DNA of 5,979 bases from Sulfidibacterium sp964588415 (GTDB taxonomy: Bacteria > Bacteroidota > Bacteroidia > Bacteroidales > F082), in assembly GCA_964588415.1 (NCBI GenBank), contig CAZPPK010000166.1:1-5979 (forward strand), read 5' to 3'. The first letter of the stretch is position 1. Every line of letters starts with the position of its first letter. The notes under the pieces were generated by a model. It did no database searches. It was not told the DNA's origin and saw only the letters and a program-made list of their open reading frames with translations. The position numbers and the translations under genes were made by a program. Shown here in pieces: positions 1-5,979 of this stretch.

Positions 1-53
1 CAATTTTTTATATTAATTTCAATTTGTTATCTTATATTCAATAAAAAAGGTAG

Positions 54-61
54 TAAGTTTG
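54..61 (+). promoter_or_regulatory. Candidate Bacteroidota -7 element (TAAGTTTG)
   Basis: The eight bases match the Bacteroidota -7 consensus TAnnTTTG exactly. A TTTG lies upstream at 23-26, but the gap of 27 bases after it exceeds the usual 17-23, so the -33 half is weak. It sits just ahead of the transposase-like relic and could be its fossil promoter. A chance match in AT-rich DNA is quite possible. Confidence 0.25.
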
Positions 62-103
62 CTATCGCCTTTTAAAAATATGCATAAATGTTTAAACAAC
101 TAA

Positions 104-262
104 GGCATCTTTAACTCTGGTGAATTTACCGCTTCAATGATCAAACGAGCAAATATCCTGTTTAGTCCAGAGAGTGAGTTCAAAGATCAATTGATGATAA
201 TTAAATTCATCAGAGTTTCCAATACATCCCATGAAATGTCAGGTCTGAGCGAACCCATCTGA
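104..262 (+). pseudogene. Decayed N-terminal fragment of an IS630-like transposase
   Basis: This frame is open from the stop at 101-103 to the TGA at 260-262 and encodes about 52 residues. They contain FNSGEFTASMIKRANILF, then a segment with KDQLMIIKFIRVSNTS. IS630-family transposases start with a comparable pattern: SGK-x-x-A-R-x-I-K-R-A-x-I-L-L, then D-x-E-I-x-x-x-L-x-V-S-x-x-T, which forms the N-terminal helix-turn-helix. The frame just upstream (88-111) encodes FKQLRHL, which would continue the protein N-terminally after a one-base shift, so at least one indel is likely. No DDE catalytic domain is visible downstream, so the copy is dead and mostly deleted. The match is from memory of the family pattern; a chance resemblance remains possible. 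Confidence 0.42.
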
Positions 263-504
263 CCTAATTCGACAATGCTTACTGCCATAAAAGATAGGAG
301 TCTGTTCAAAAAAGTGTATCAAAAGTTGAATTAAAGAATGATCAATGCCTTTGATAAATGGGAAAGAGAAATAGAAAAAACCTGTCTGCAAAAATCATGA
401 GAAGTTGCTGGAAAATTATTGATTTCAAGCTGGCCAATCAAGGATTTCCGGCGTAAATCAAATAGAAGCCTGAAACATCAGTAAAAATCATTCCAATCGG
501 TAGT

Positions 505-530
505 TTGTCGTGAAAAATATTAAAAATTTG
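505..530 (+). promoter_or_regulatory. Weak candidate promoter for the M1 peptidase gene
   Basis: A TTG at 505-507 is followed after 15 bases by AAAATTTG at 523-530. The latter matches the Bacteroidota -7 consensus TAnnTTTG except for its first base. Spacing is shorter than usual. Transcription would start near 535-537 and leave a leader of about 25 bases before the ATG at 562. This is the best candidate ahead of the gene but is not convincing. Confidence 0.25.
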
Positions 531-561
531 TTTAATTTTCACAGCTTAAAAAAGTCAAGAA

Positions 562-2544
562 ATGAAAGATAGATTTTTACCCCTTTTTGCATTCCTGTTT
601 TTCTTTTTTCAGAGTATGGGAATCTTTGCCCAATCAAGCGGTTATGTTCCTCATAAGGCATTTGACCCGATGTTTGACGCTCAGTCTGCAACCGTATATC
701 GCAGTGCCGATGGCCAGCCGGGACCGGGTTATTGGTCAAATCGTACGAATTATCAGATTGATGCCACGCTGGATACAGTTCAAAAGTCTATTGCAGGCAA
801 CGAAACCATTACATACGTTAACAATAGTCCTGACAAACTTGCTTATTTGTGGATTCAGCTTGACCAGAACCGGTTTGGGAAAGACTCCAGAAGTGCTGCT
901 GTTTCCGGGCAACTTTTCAATCCAAAGAGATTCGATGGCGGTTTCAATATTTTATCGGTTTCAATTGAGTCAGATGGGAAATCCATTCAGGCAAACTATA
1001 TTATCACTGATACCCGAATGCAGATACGGCTTCCCAAACCGTTGGCAAGTTGCGGTGGTGTAATAAAAATTAAAATAAAATACAATTTCGTTATTGCCCC
1101 TGTCGGGAATGGAAGATCGGGATGGATGGCCACCAAAAACGGGCCTATTTTTGATGTGGCACAATGGTTTCCGCGCATGGCAGTTTATGATGATCTGATG
1201 GGATGGAACGTGCTTCCTTTCCTGGGTGCCGGTGAATTCTATCTTGATTACGGTAACTATGATGTCAGCATTAATGTACCCTGGGATCAAATCGTAGTTT
1301 CTTCAGGGAAACTGGAAAATCCAGGAAAAGTACTGACTTCATCTACTATTAGGAGGCTTAAAAGAGCCGAAAATAGTAATAAAACCATAGCTATCAGGAC
1401 TGAAAAAGACATTAATAATCCCAAATCACGGCCAGTTCAAAAAGGAAGACTGGTCTGGCACTTTAAAATGAACAATAGCCGCGATTTCTCCTGGGCAAGT
1501 TCCAGGGCCTTCCTATGGGATGCCGCCAAAGTCGATCTTCCAAATCATAAAACATCTTTGGCCATGGCGGTTTATCCGGTAGAAAGTGCAGGAAAACAAG
1601 CATGGAACCGAGCAACCGAGTTTTTAAAACATAGTATTGAAATATTCTCTAAAAATTGGTTCCCTTACCCCTACCCGACAGCTACAACAGTTGGTGGACC
1701 CGTAGGAGGCATGGAATATCCGGGCATCGTATTTTGCCATTGGAAAGCCAAAGGAAAATCTTTATGGATGGTCACCAATCATGAAATCGGCCATAATTGG
1801 TTCCCAATGATCGTTGGATCTAATGAGCGGAAAAATACATGGATGGATGAAGGATTCAACACATTCATAGATATTTATGCAACCAATGATTTTAACCATG
1901 GGGAATTTGCGCCCAAAAGCGATCATGAATACAATCCTAAAGGCGGCAGTCCTGCCCGCGGCATTGTTCCCTTGATGCTCAATCCCAACGTTCCACCCAT
2001 TATTTCTTTTGCAGATGCCATTCCGGGTCGTTACGTACACCCGCTGGAATATTATAAAACAGCGTTGGGGTTGGTATTGCTTCGCGAATACATTCTCGGC
2101 CACGACCGCTTTAATTATGCATTCAGGACTTACATCAAAAGCTGGGCATACAAACATCCTTCACCTATGGATTTTTTCCGTTGCATGAACAATGCGGCGG
2201 GCGAAAACCTGAATTGGTTTTGGAAAGGATGGTTCATAAAAACATGGACACTGGATCAGGCTGTCACCGGTGTAAAATATGTTAACAACGACCCGGCACA
2301 AGGTTCACTGATAACACTTGAAAATAAAAATCAGCTGGTAATGCCGGTAACCCTTGAAATCACAGAATCAAACGGTCATTCTGAAAAGGTGAAGCTTCCG
2401 GTTGAGATTTGGGAAACCAGTGGAACCTATACACTACAGTTTCATTCCACAAGCCCATTATTGAAAGTTGTGATTGATCCGGATAAGATGCTGCCAGACG
2501 TGAACGACACCAACAATGTTTGGACGGCCACAACTTCAAAGTAA
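562..2544 (+). CDS. Secreted M1-family zinc metallopeptidase (aminopeptidase-like)
   Basis: The protein has 660 residues. A hydrophobic Phe-rich signal peptide covers residues 1-23 or so, ending ...GIFA before Gln24; there is no lipobox cysteine, so export by signal peptidase I to the periplasm or outside is expected. The zinc site is complete: H407-E408-I-G-H411, then 18 residues, then E430 in NTWMDEG, the gluzincin HExxHx18E pattern. The substrate-binding motif is GGMEYPG at 382-388 instead of the classic GAMEN. Tyr497/Tyr498 in LEYYKTALGL fits the conserved transition-state tyrosine. The N-terminal third fits the M1 beta-saddle domain, and a beta-rich C-terminal part ends in IDPDKMLPDVNDTNN. 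M1 enzymes remove N-terminal amino acids from peptides; the exact substrate here is unknown. No T9SS sorting domain is evident. The ATG at 562 is chosen because the signal peptide begins there. It is separated from tpiA by 145 bases holding a promoter, so it is probably a separate transcription unit. Confidence 0.93.
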   Translation: MKDRFLPLFAFLFFFFQSMGIFAQSSGYVPHKAFDPMFDAQSATVYRSADGQPGPGYWSNRTNYQIDATLDTVQKSIAGNETITYVNNSPDKLAYLWIQLDQNRFGKDSRSAAVSGQLFNPKRFDGGFNILSVSIESDGKSIQANYIITDTRMQIRLPKPLASCGGVIKIKIKYNFVIAPVGNGRSGWMATKNGPIFDVAQWFPRMAVYDDLMGWNVLPFLGAGEFYLDYGNYDVSINVPWDQIVVSSGKLENPGKVLTSSTIRRLKRAENSNKTIAIRTEKDINNPKSRPVQKGRLVWHFKMNNSRDFSWASSRAFLWDAAKVDLPNHKTSLAMAVYPVESAGKQAWNRATEFLKHSIEIFSKNWFPYPYPTATTVGGPVGGMEYPGIVFCHWKAKGKSLWMVTNHEIGHNWFPMIVGSNERKNTWMDEGFNTFIDIYATNDFNHGEFAPKSDHEYNPKGGSPARGIVPLMLNPNVPPIISFADAIPGRYVHPLEYYKTALGLVLLREYILGHDRFNYAFRTYIKSWAYKHPSPMDFFRCMNNAAGENLNWFWKGWFIKTWTLDQAVTGVKYVNNDPAQGSLITLENKNQLVMPVTLEITESNGHSEKVKLPVEIWETSGTYTLQFHSTSPLLKVVIDPDKMLPDVNDTNNVWTATTSK

Positions 2545-2634
2545 CAAGCTTTGATGCAGGTTTTAACTAGTTTTATATTCTTTCTTTTCTAAAAAGAAGG
2601 AGTTACAATTGTTTTCTTTACTTCGTTTCAAAAG

Positions 2635-2665
2635 TTTGAGTCTCAAAATTAAATCCGTACTTTTG
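2635..2665 (+). promoter_or_regulatory. tpiA promoter, Bacteroidota type
   Basis: TTTG at 2635-2638 is the -33 element and TACTTTTG at 2658-2665 is the -7 element (consensus TAnnTTTG). Nineteen bases separate them, the typical distance. Transcription should begin at about 2670-2672, leaving a leader of roughly 20 bases before the ATG at 2690. This is the clearest promoter in the window, and it also shows that translation of tpiA cannot start at the upstream in-frame TTG on this transcript. Confidence 0.7.
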
Positions 2666-2689
2666 CGACCAATAAATTATACTATAATC

Positions 2690-3448
2690 ATGAGAAAAAA
2701 CATCGTTGCCGGAAACTGGAAAATGAACAAGACCTTTTCCGAAGCTGAAGAATTAACCGACCAGATTGTGTTGGAAATGGAAGACAAAGATCTTAAATGC
2801 GAACTGGTTGTCTGCCCTCCTTCCCCATTTCTGGAAATGGCTTCTGATTATGCCGAAGAGAGTCGTTTGAAAGTGGGAGCACAAAATATCAGCGAACATG
2901 AATCTGGGGCATACACCGGAGAAATTTCGGCCCCGATGCTGGATTCCATCGACATAGAATATTGTATTATAGGTCATTCTGAAAGAAGAAAATATTTTAA
3001 CGAAACAGATCAGCAACTGGCAACAAAAGTCGACTTATTGCTGGATTATGGAATAAAACCTATTTTTTGCGTCGGCGAAGTGCTGGAAGAAAGAGAAAGC
3101 AACACACACTTTGATGTTGTAAAAAAACAATTGGGAAATGGTCTTTTTCACCTGAACAGCGATGAATTTTCCAACGTTGTGATCGCATATGAACCAGTAT
3201 GGGCCATTGGCACGGGGAAAACAGCAAGTCCGGAACAAGCCCAGGAAATGCATGCTTTTATCAGAAAACTGATCCTTGAAAAATACGGTAAAGAAACTGC
3301 TGATGAAGTCAGTATCTTATACGGAGGAAGCTGCAACCCGGGAAACGCCAAAGTTTTGTTTTCACAAGCTGATGTGGACGGCGGCCTTATTGGAGGAGCA
3401 TCACTCAAGGCAAATGATTTTCTTGCCATTGCATCAAGCTTTGAATAA
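2690..3448 (+). CDS. tpiA: Triose-phosphate isomerase
   Basis: TIM interconverts dihydroxyacetone phosphate and glyceraldehyde 3-phosphate in cytosolic glycolysis and gluconeogenesis. From the ATG at 2690 the protein has 252 residues, the usual family length. All hallmark sites are present: N9 and K11 in AGNWKMN, the electrophile H96 in IIGHSERR, the catalytic base E168 in AYEPVWAIGTGKTA (which includes the flexible loop 6), YGGS at 211-214, and the phosphate-binding GGLIGGASL at 231-239. The frame stays open upstream to a TTG at 2609 preceded by an AGAAGGAG-like sequence, but that 27-residue extension has no TIM homology and contains the promoter, so I reject it. prmA follows after 47 bases, with no terminator or convincing promoter between, so the two are probably cotranscribed. 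Confidence 0.97.
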   Translation: MRKNIVAGNWKMNKTFSEAEELTDQIVLEMEDKDLKCELVVCPPSPFLEMASDYAEESRLKVGAQNISEHESGAYTGEISAPMLDSIDIEYCIIGHSERRKYFNETDQQLATKVDLLLDYGIKPIFCVGEVLEERESNTHFDVVKKQLGNGLFHLNSDEFSNVVIAYEPVWAIGTGKTASPEQAQEMHAFIRKLILEKYGKETADEVSILYGGSCNPGNAKVLFSQADVDGGLIGGASLKANDFLAIASSFE

Positions 3449-3495
3449 GCAAAGACCAGAATTTCAGACTAACTTTTCCTGACTAAGTTTCTCTC

Positions 3496-4332
3496 ATGAA
3501 CTATTATCAACTTAAATTACCCAGGCAGGAAGCGCAGGAACAAAACGACATACTGATGGCTCAACTGGCTGCTATTGGATATGAAAGTTTTGAAGAAACG
3601 GAAGATTCACTGCTGGCCTATATTCAGGAACCGGATTTTTCCAAAGATACTTTGGAAGATGTTCCTGTTTGTAAAGGATTACGCACCAGTAATAAACTGA
3701 AAATCGAATTAATTCAGGAACAAAACTGGAATGAAGGCTGGGAAAGCAATTATCCCGCGGTTCTCATTGCGGACCGATGTTACATTTACGCACCATTTCA
3801 CGCTAAGAAACCTGAAGTTGAGTTCAACATTCTTGTTAACCCCAGAATGACCTTTGGTACAGCCCACCATGAAACTACAGCTCAAATCATTGAGTTGATT
3901 CTGGATGCCGATCTCAAAGGCAAAGAATTACTTGATATGGGTTGCGGCACAGGAGTTCTGGCACTTTTGGCTTCCATGAAAGGGGCGCGTCATATTGATG
4001 CCATTGATAATGACCCATGGGCTTTCAGAAATACAGAAGAAAATGCCAAACTGAATGAAATTGAAAATGTTTTCCCCCTTCTGGGGGATGCATCCCTTTT
4101 GACAGAAGCAACCAAATATGATTTCGTCTTTGCTAATATCAATAAGAATATCCTGCTGCGTGATATCCCAAATTATTCACATGTGCTGAAATCGGCCGGA
4201 ACTATTTATTTCAGCGGTTTTTATGAAGCAGACCTTAACCAGATCAAAAACAAAGCATCAGAAAATGCGCTGCACTATGTAAGGCATATTGTCAGAAACA
4301 ATTGGGTGGCAACCATCTTCCAAAAAGAATAA
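3496..4332 (+). CDS. prmA: Ribosomal protein L11 methyltransferase
   Basis: PrmA transfers methyl groups from S-adenosylmethionine to amino groups of ribosomal protein L11 in the cytoplasm. The 278-residue product has a short N-terminal substrate-recognition region (about 1-100), then MTFGTAHHETT at 118-128, matching the PrmA signature MAFGTGTHPTT. The SAM-binding motif I is LLDMGCGTGVLAL (145-157), with the acidic motif II in IDAIDNDP (167-174) and the post-motif FANINKNILL (212-221), where N214 and N216 lie at the expected catalytic loop. The product is slightly shorter than the E. coli enzyme (about 293 residues), as is usual in Bacteroidota. The ATG at 3496 has no Shine-Dalgarno site, normal for this phylum. 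The tpiA-prmA order is common in the phylum; from memory clpS often follows, whereas plsY does here. Confidence 0.94.
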   Translation: MNYYQLKLPRQEAQEQNDILMAQLAAIGYESFEETEDSLLAYIQEPDFSKDTLEDVPVCKGLRTSNKLKIELIQEQNWNEGWESNYPAVLIADRCYIYAPFHAKKPEVEFNILVNPRMTFGTAHHETTAQIIELILDADLKGKELLDMGCGTGVLALLASMKGARHIDAIDNDPWAFRNTEENAKLNEIENVFPLLGDASLLTEATKYDFVFANINKNILLRDIPNYSHVLKSAGTIYFSGFYEADLNQIKNKASENALHYVRHIVRNNWVATIFQKE

Positions 4333-4364
4333 TCTCAAATAGTTACCAATTCTAAAAGGAATTC

Positions 4365-4376
4365 TGAAGGCCTTCA
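4365..4376. repeat. 12-bp perfect palindrome TGAAGGCCTTCA upstream of plsY
   Basis: The 12 bases equal their own reverse complement and lie 22 bases before the plsY ATG, just upstream of its candidate -7 element at 4387-4394. That is where an operator for a dimeric repressor could sit. With no loop it is a poor terminator: only a 4-bp stem with a GGCC tetraloop could form, even though the T-rich ATTAAATTTTT follows. No known regulator site is recognised. Confidence 0.35.
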
Positions 4377-4386
4377 ATTAAATTTT

Positions 4387-4394
4387 TACATTTG
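4387..4394 (+). promoter_or_regulatory. Candidate -7 element of plsY (TACATTTG)
   Basis: The bases match TAnnTTTG exactly. The -33 half is poor: the best fit is TTC at 4362-4364, 22 bases upstream. The element ends four bases before the ATG at 4399, so transcription would start at or next to the start codon and the mRNA would be leaderless or nearly so. plsY might instead be read from the tpiA-prmA transcript. Confidence 0.4.
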
Positions 4395-4398
4395 AATT

Positions 4399-5044
4399 AT
4401 GGAATGGATTATTTTATTGGGAGGCATGTTGCTGGCCTATTTATTAGGCTCCATACCCACTTCGGTCCTGGTTGGAAAAACATTTTATCACATTGATATT
4501 CGAAATGAAGGTTCGGGCAATGCCGGAGCTACCAATACAATCAGGGTTTTGGGGGTTAAAGCGGGTATTCCCGTTATTATTGTGGATGTGGTGAAAGGCT
4601 ATGTGGCCGTTTTCTTAATTCATTTTTTTGCGCCTTCGGTATGGGCAGCTTCACAGCTGACTTATGCCCAGATTATCGCCGGTTTTGTTGCTGTTTTAGG
4701 ACATGTTTATCCGGTTTTTGCAGGCTTTCGTGGAGGTAAAGGTTGCCACATTGCTTGGGATGGCTATCGCCGTCTACCCATCTGTAATCTGGATTCCTGT
4801 TGTCATTTTTATTGTTGTGTTATTGTCCTCAGGTTATGTTTCCCTTGGTTCCATACTGGCGGGTTTGTCGTTTCCGATTACTGACATATTTGTTTATCAC
4901 GATCATCATCCCGGAAAGGTTGCTCTGGCTGTAGTTGCCGCTTTATTTCTTATTTATACCCATAGGGAAAACATCGGGCGTCTAAGAAAAGGAACCGAGA
5001 ACCGTTTCCATTTCAGGAAAAAATCAGTAGGAACAAAATTTTAA
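4399..5044 (+). pseudogene. plsY: Glycerol-3-phosphate acyltransferase PlsY, frameshifted
   Basis: PlsY is a five-helix inner-membrane enzyme that moves an acyl group from acyl-phosphate (made by PlsX) to glycerol 3-phosphate, giving lysophosphatidate. The first frame codes residues 1-115: GSIP (17-20), motif 1 GSGNAGATNTIR (38-49, with Ser39 and Arg49), then GHVYPVFAGFRGGKG. After 4743 that frame turns into unrelated sequence and stops at 4884. The family sequence resumes in the next frame from ATLLGM (4745 on) to the TAA at 5042-5044, including motif 3 HRENIGRLRKGTE. A conserved GGKGVAT would need GGT-GTT-GCC where the window has GGTTGCC, so loss of two bases (GT) explains the break; repaired, the protein has 215 residues, the normal length. 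The break lies in motif 2, the glycerol-phosphate-binding loop, so the unrepaired product should be inactive. The second half is otherwise intact, pointing to a very recent lesion or a sequencing error. Confidence 0.9.
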
Positions 5045-5086
5045 CCAACCGGACATTAGTTCAAGAAATATTAGTCTCATAAACAA

Positions 5087-5117
5087 AAGATGGACTCTCT
5101 TTCAGAGAGTCCATCTT
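5087..5117 (-). terminator. Rho-independent terminator of sucD
   Basis: AAGATGGACTCTCT (5087-5100) and its exact reverse complement (5104-5117) form a 14-bp stem with a 3-base loop. Read on the minus strand, the hairpin begins 23 bases after the sucD stop codon and runs into TTTTGTTTAT, a U-rich tail. On the plus strand the sequence after the stem is CATATAAAAACCC, without a U-tract, so termination of plsY from the other side would be weaker, though the stem may still protect its 3' end. Confidence 0.8.
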
Positions 5118-5140
5118 CATATAAAAACCCAATAAAAAAA

Positions 5141-5979
5141 CTAATTCCCTAATAATTCGAGCATTTTGTTTCCAATTTCTGCTGGAGAATCCACTACATG
5201 AACGCCACATTCGCGTAAAATAGCTTTTTTTGCTTCTGCCGTATCGGCTTTCCCACCAATGATGGCGCCTGCATGTCCCATGGTACGTCCTTTTGGAGCA
5301 GTTGCCCCGGCGATAAAACTTACCACAGGTTTAGTTCCAAATTTCTGGATATAATATGCAGCGTCGGCTTCCATACTTCCTCCAATTTCACCAATCATCA
5401 CAATGCCTTCAGTCTCCGGATCATTCATGAACAACTCAACGGCTTGTTGTGTGGTTGTTCCGATGATCGGATCGCCGCCAATTCCAATGGCTGTGGTTTG
5501 TCCCAAACCTACTTTAGTTAACTGATCAACGGCTTCATAAGTCAAGGTTCCTGAGCGGGAAACAATACCAACTTTTCCTTTGGAGTGAATAAACCCAGGC
5601 ATGATACCAACTTTTGCTTCTCCGGGAGTTATAACGCCAGGACAATTGGGGCCAATCAACCGGGAATTTTTATTTGAAAGATACTCTTTTACTTTCACCA
5701 TGTCTTCTGTAGGAATACCTTCTGTAATACAAATAATGACTTTAATACCAGCTTCGGCAGCTTCCATAATGGCATCAGCAGCAAATGCAGGAGGCACAAA
5801 TATAACTGAAACATCAGCTTTTACCTGATCTACTGCATCTTTTACAGTATTAAAAACAGGTTTCTCAAGATGAGTTTGTCCCCCTTTTCCCGGTGTTACT
5901 CCACCAACGACATTTGTACCATACTCAATCATTTGAGAGGCATGAAAAGTACCTTCGCTTCCGGTAAATCCCTGAACGA
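5141..5979 (-). CDS. sucD: Succinate-CoA ligase (ADP-forming) alpha subunit, 5' end cut by the window
   Basis: SucD pairs with SucC to convert succinyl-CoA, phosphate and nucleoside diphosphate to succinate, CoA and triphosphate in the TCA cycle. It binds CoA and carries the phosphohistidine. 278 residues are visible (5977-5144). They open with VQGFTGSEGTFH, the CoA-binding glycine-rich turn, so only about a dozen N-terminal residues lie outside; the ATG at 5932 is internal Met16 of the visible part, not the start. Further hallmarks are GGVTPGKGG, GPNCPGVITPGE, SRSGTLTYEA, GIGGDPI and MGHAGAI, whose His (codon 5275-5273, visible residue 235) corresponds to the phosphorylated His246 of E. coli. 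The C-terminus ...LELLGN is at normal length. It converges with plsY, with a terminator between. No sucC is in view; if present it would be elsewhere, as these genes are not always adjacent in Bacteroidota. Confidence 0.97.
   Translation of the reverse strand, partial: VQGFTGSEGTFHASQMIEYGTNVVGGVTPGKGGQTHLEKPVFNTVKDAVDQVKADVSVIFVPPAFAADAIMEAAEAGIKVIICITEGIPTEDMVKVKEYLSNKNSRLIGPNCPGVITPGEAKVGIMPGFIHSKGKVGIVSRSGTLTYEAVDQLTKVGLGQTTAIGIGGDPIIGTTTQQAVELFMNDPETEGIVMIGEIGGSMEADAAYYIQKFGTKPVVSFIAGATAPKGRTMGHAGAIIGGKADTAEAKKAILRECGVHVVDSPAEIGNKMLELLGN

Larger units (their letters stand above)
1..561. other. AT-rich gene-free stretch upstream of the M1 peptidase gene
   Basis: No intact reading frame of credible length or family resemblance is present on either strand. 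The stretch holds a stand-alone TAnnTTTG promoter-like element near position 54, a decayed transposase-like segment at 104-262, a short open segment at 338-400 that may belong to the same relic, and the leader of the downstream peptidase gene. Stops occur often in all frames, which fits decayed coding sequence plus intergenic DNA. I see no tRNA, CRISPR repeat or strong GC-rich hairpin here. Confidence 0.6.

Noticed and set aside
970..1290. 106-codon minus-strand frame inside the M1 peptidase gene
   Set aside because: It lies opposite confirmed coding sequence, with no family resemblance or promoter.
1762..2157. 131-codon minus-strand frame inside the M1 peptidase gene
   Set aside because: It is antisense to the zinc-site region of a well-conserved gene and shows no recognisable domain.
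2582..2598. Hairpin TTCTTTT-CTA-AAAAGAA as a terminator for the peptidase gene
   Set aside because: The 7-bp stem is almost all A-T with no U-tract after it, so it would be too weak.
2609..2689. 27-residue N-terminal extension of TpiA from a TTG start
   Set aside because: It has no resemblance to TIM, contains a well-spaced promoter, and the ATG at 2690 gives the exact family length beginning MRKNIVAGNWKMN.
3449..3495. Promoter for prmA in the tpiA-prmA gap
   Set aside because: The closest matches (TAACTTTT, TAAGTTTC) each miss the final G of TAnnTTTG and lack a -33 partner; cotranscription with tpiA is simpler.
4703..5044. Separate small gene starting at the ATG at 4703
   Set aside because: Its first 14 or so residues are out of frame with PlsY, which occupies the other frame there; from 4745 on it is simply the second half of PlsY after the frameshift.
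5932..5932. ATG at 5932 as the sucD start
   Set aside because: The frame continues upstream with QGFTGSEGTFHASQ, the conserved CoA-binding motif, so the true start is outside the window.

Overview
The window looks like ordinary chromosomal DNA from a member of the Bacteroidota. It is AT-rich and starts genes without clear Shine-Dalgarno sites. It carries promoter elements of the Bacteroidota type (TTG, about 19 bases, TAnnTTTG), and its protein variants fit that phylum (a secreted M1 peptidase with GGMEYP, and PrmA with a short N-terminal domain). The exact lineage cannot be read from the sequence.

Layout: positions 1-561 hold no intact gene. Within them, 104-262 reads as the decayed N-terminal DNA-binding part of an IS630-like transposase. 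A secreted M1-family zinc metallopeptidase follows (562-2544, +). Next come tpiA with its own well-formed promoter (promoter 2635-2665, gene 2690-3448, +), prmA 47 bases later (3496-4332, +), and plsY (4399-5044, +). plsY is broken by a frameshift at about 4743 in its phosphate-binding loop. A 14-bp-stem hairpin (5087-5117) separates plsY from the convergent gene sucD (5979-5141, -), whose 5' end runs off the window.

The genes are housekeeping: periplasmic or extracellular peptide breakdown, triose-phosphate interconversion in glycolysis, ribosomal protein L11 methylation, the first acylation step of phospholipid synthesis, and the substrate-level phosphorylation step of the TCA cycle. tpiA and prmA probably share a transcript. 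plsY has its own candidate -10-like element so close to the ATG that its mRNA may be leaderless.

I found no sign of a previously undescribed system. The points most worth a second look are the plsY frameshift (real lesion or sequencing error), the transposase relic, and a 12-bp palindrome next to the plsY start.
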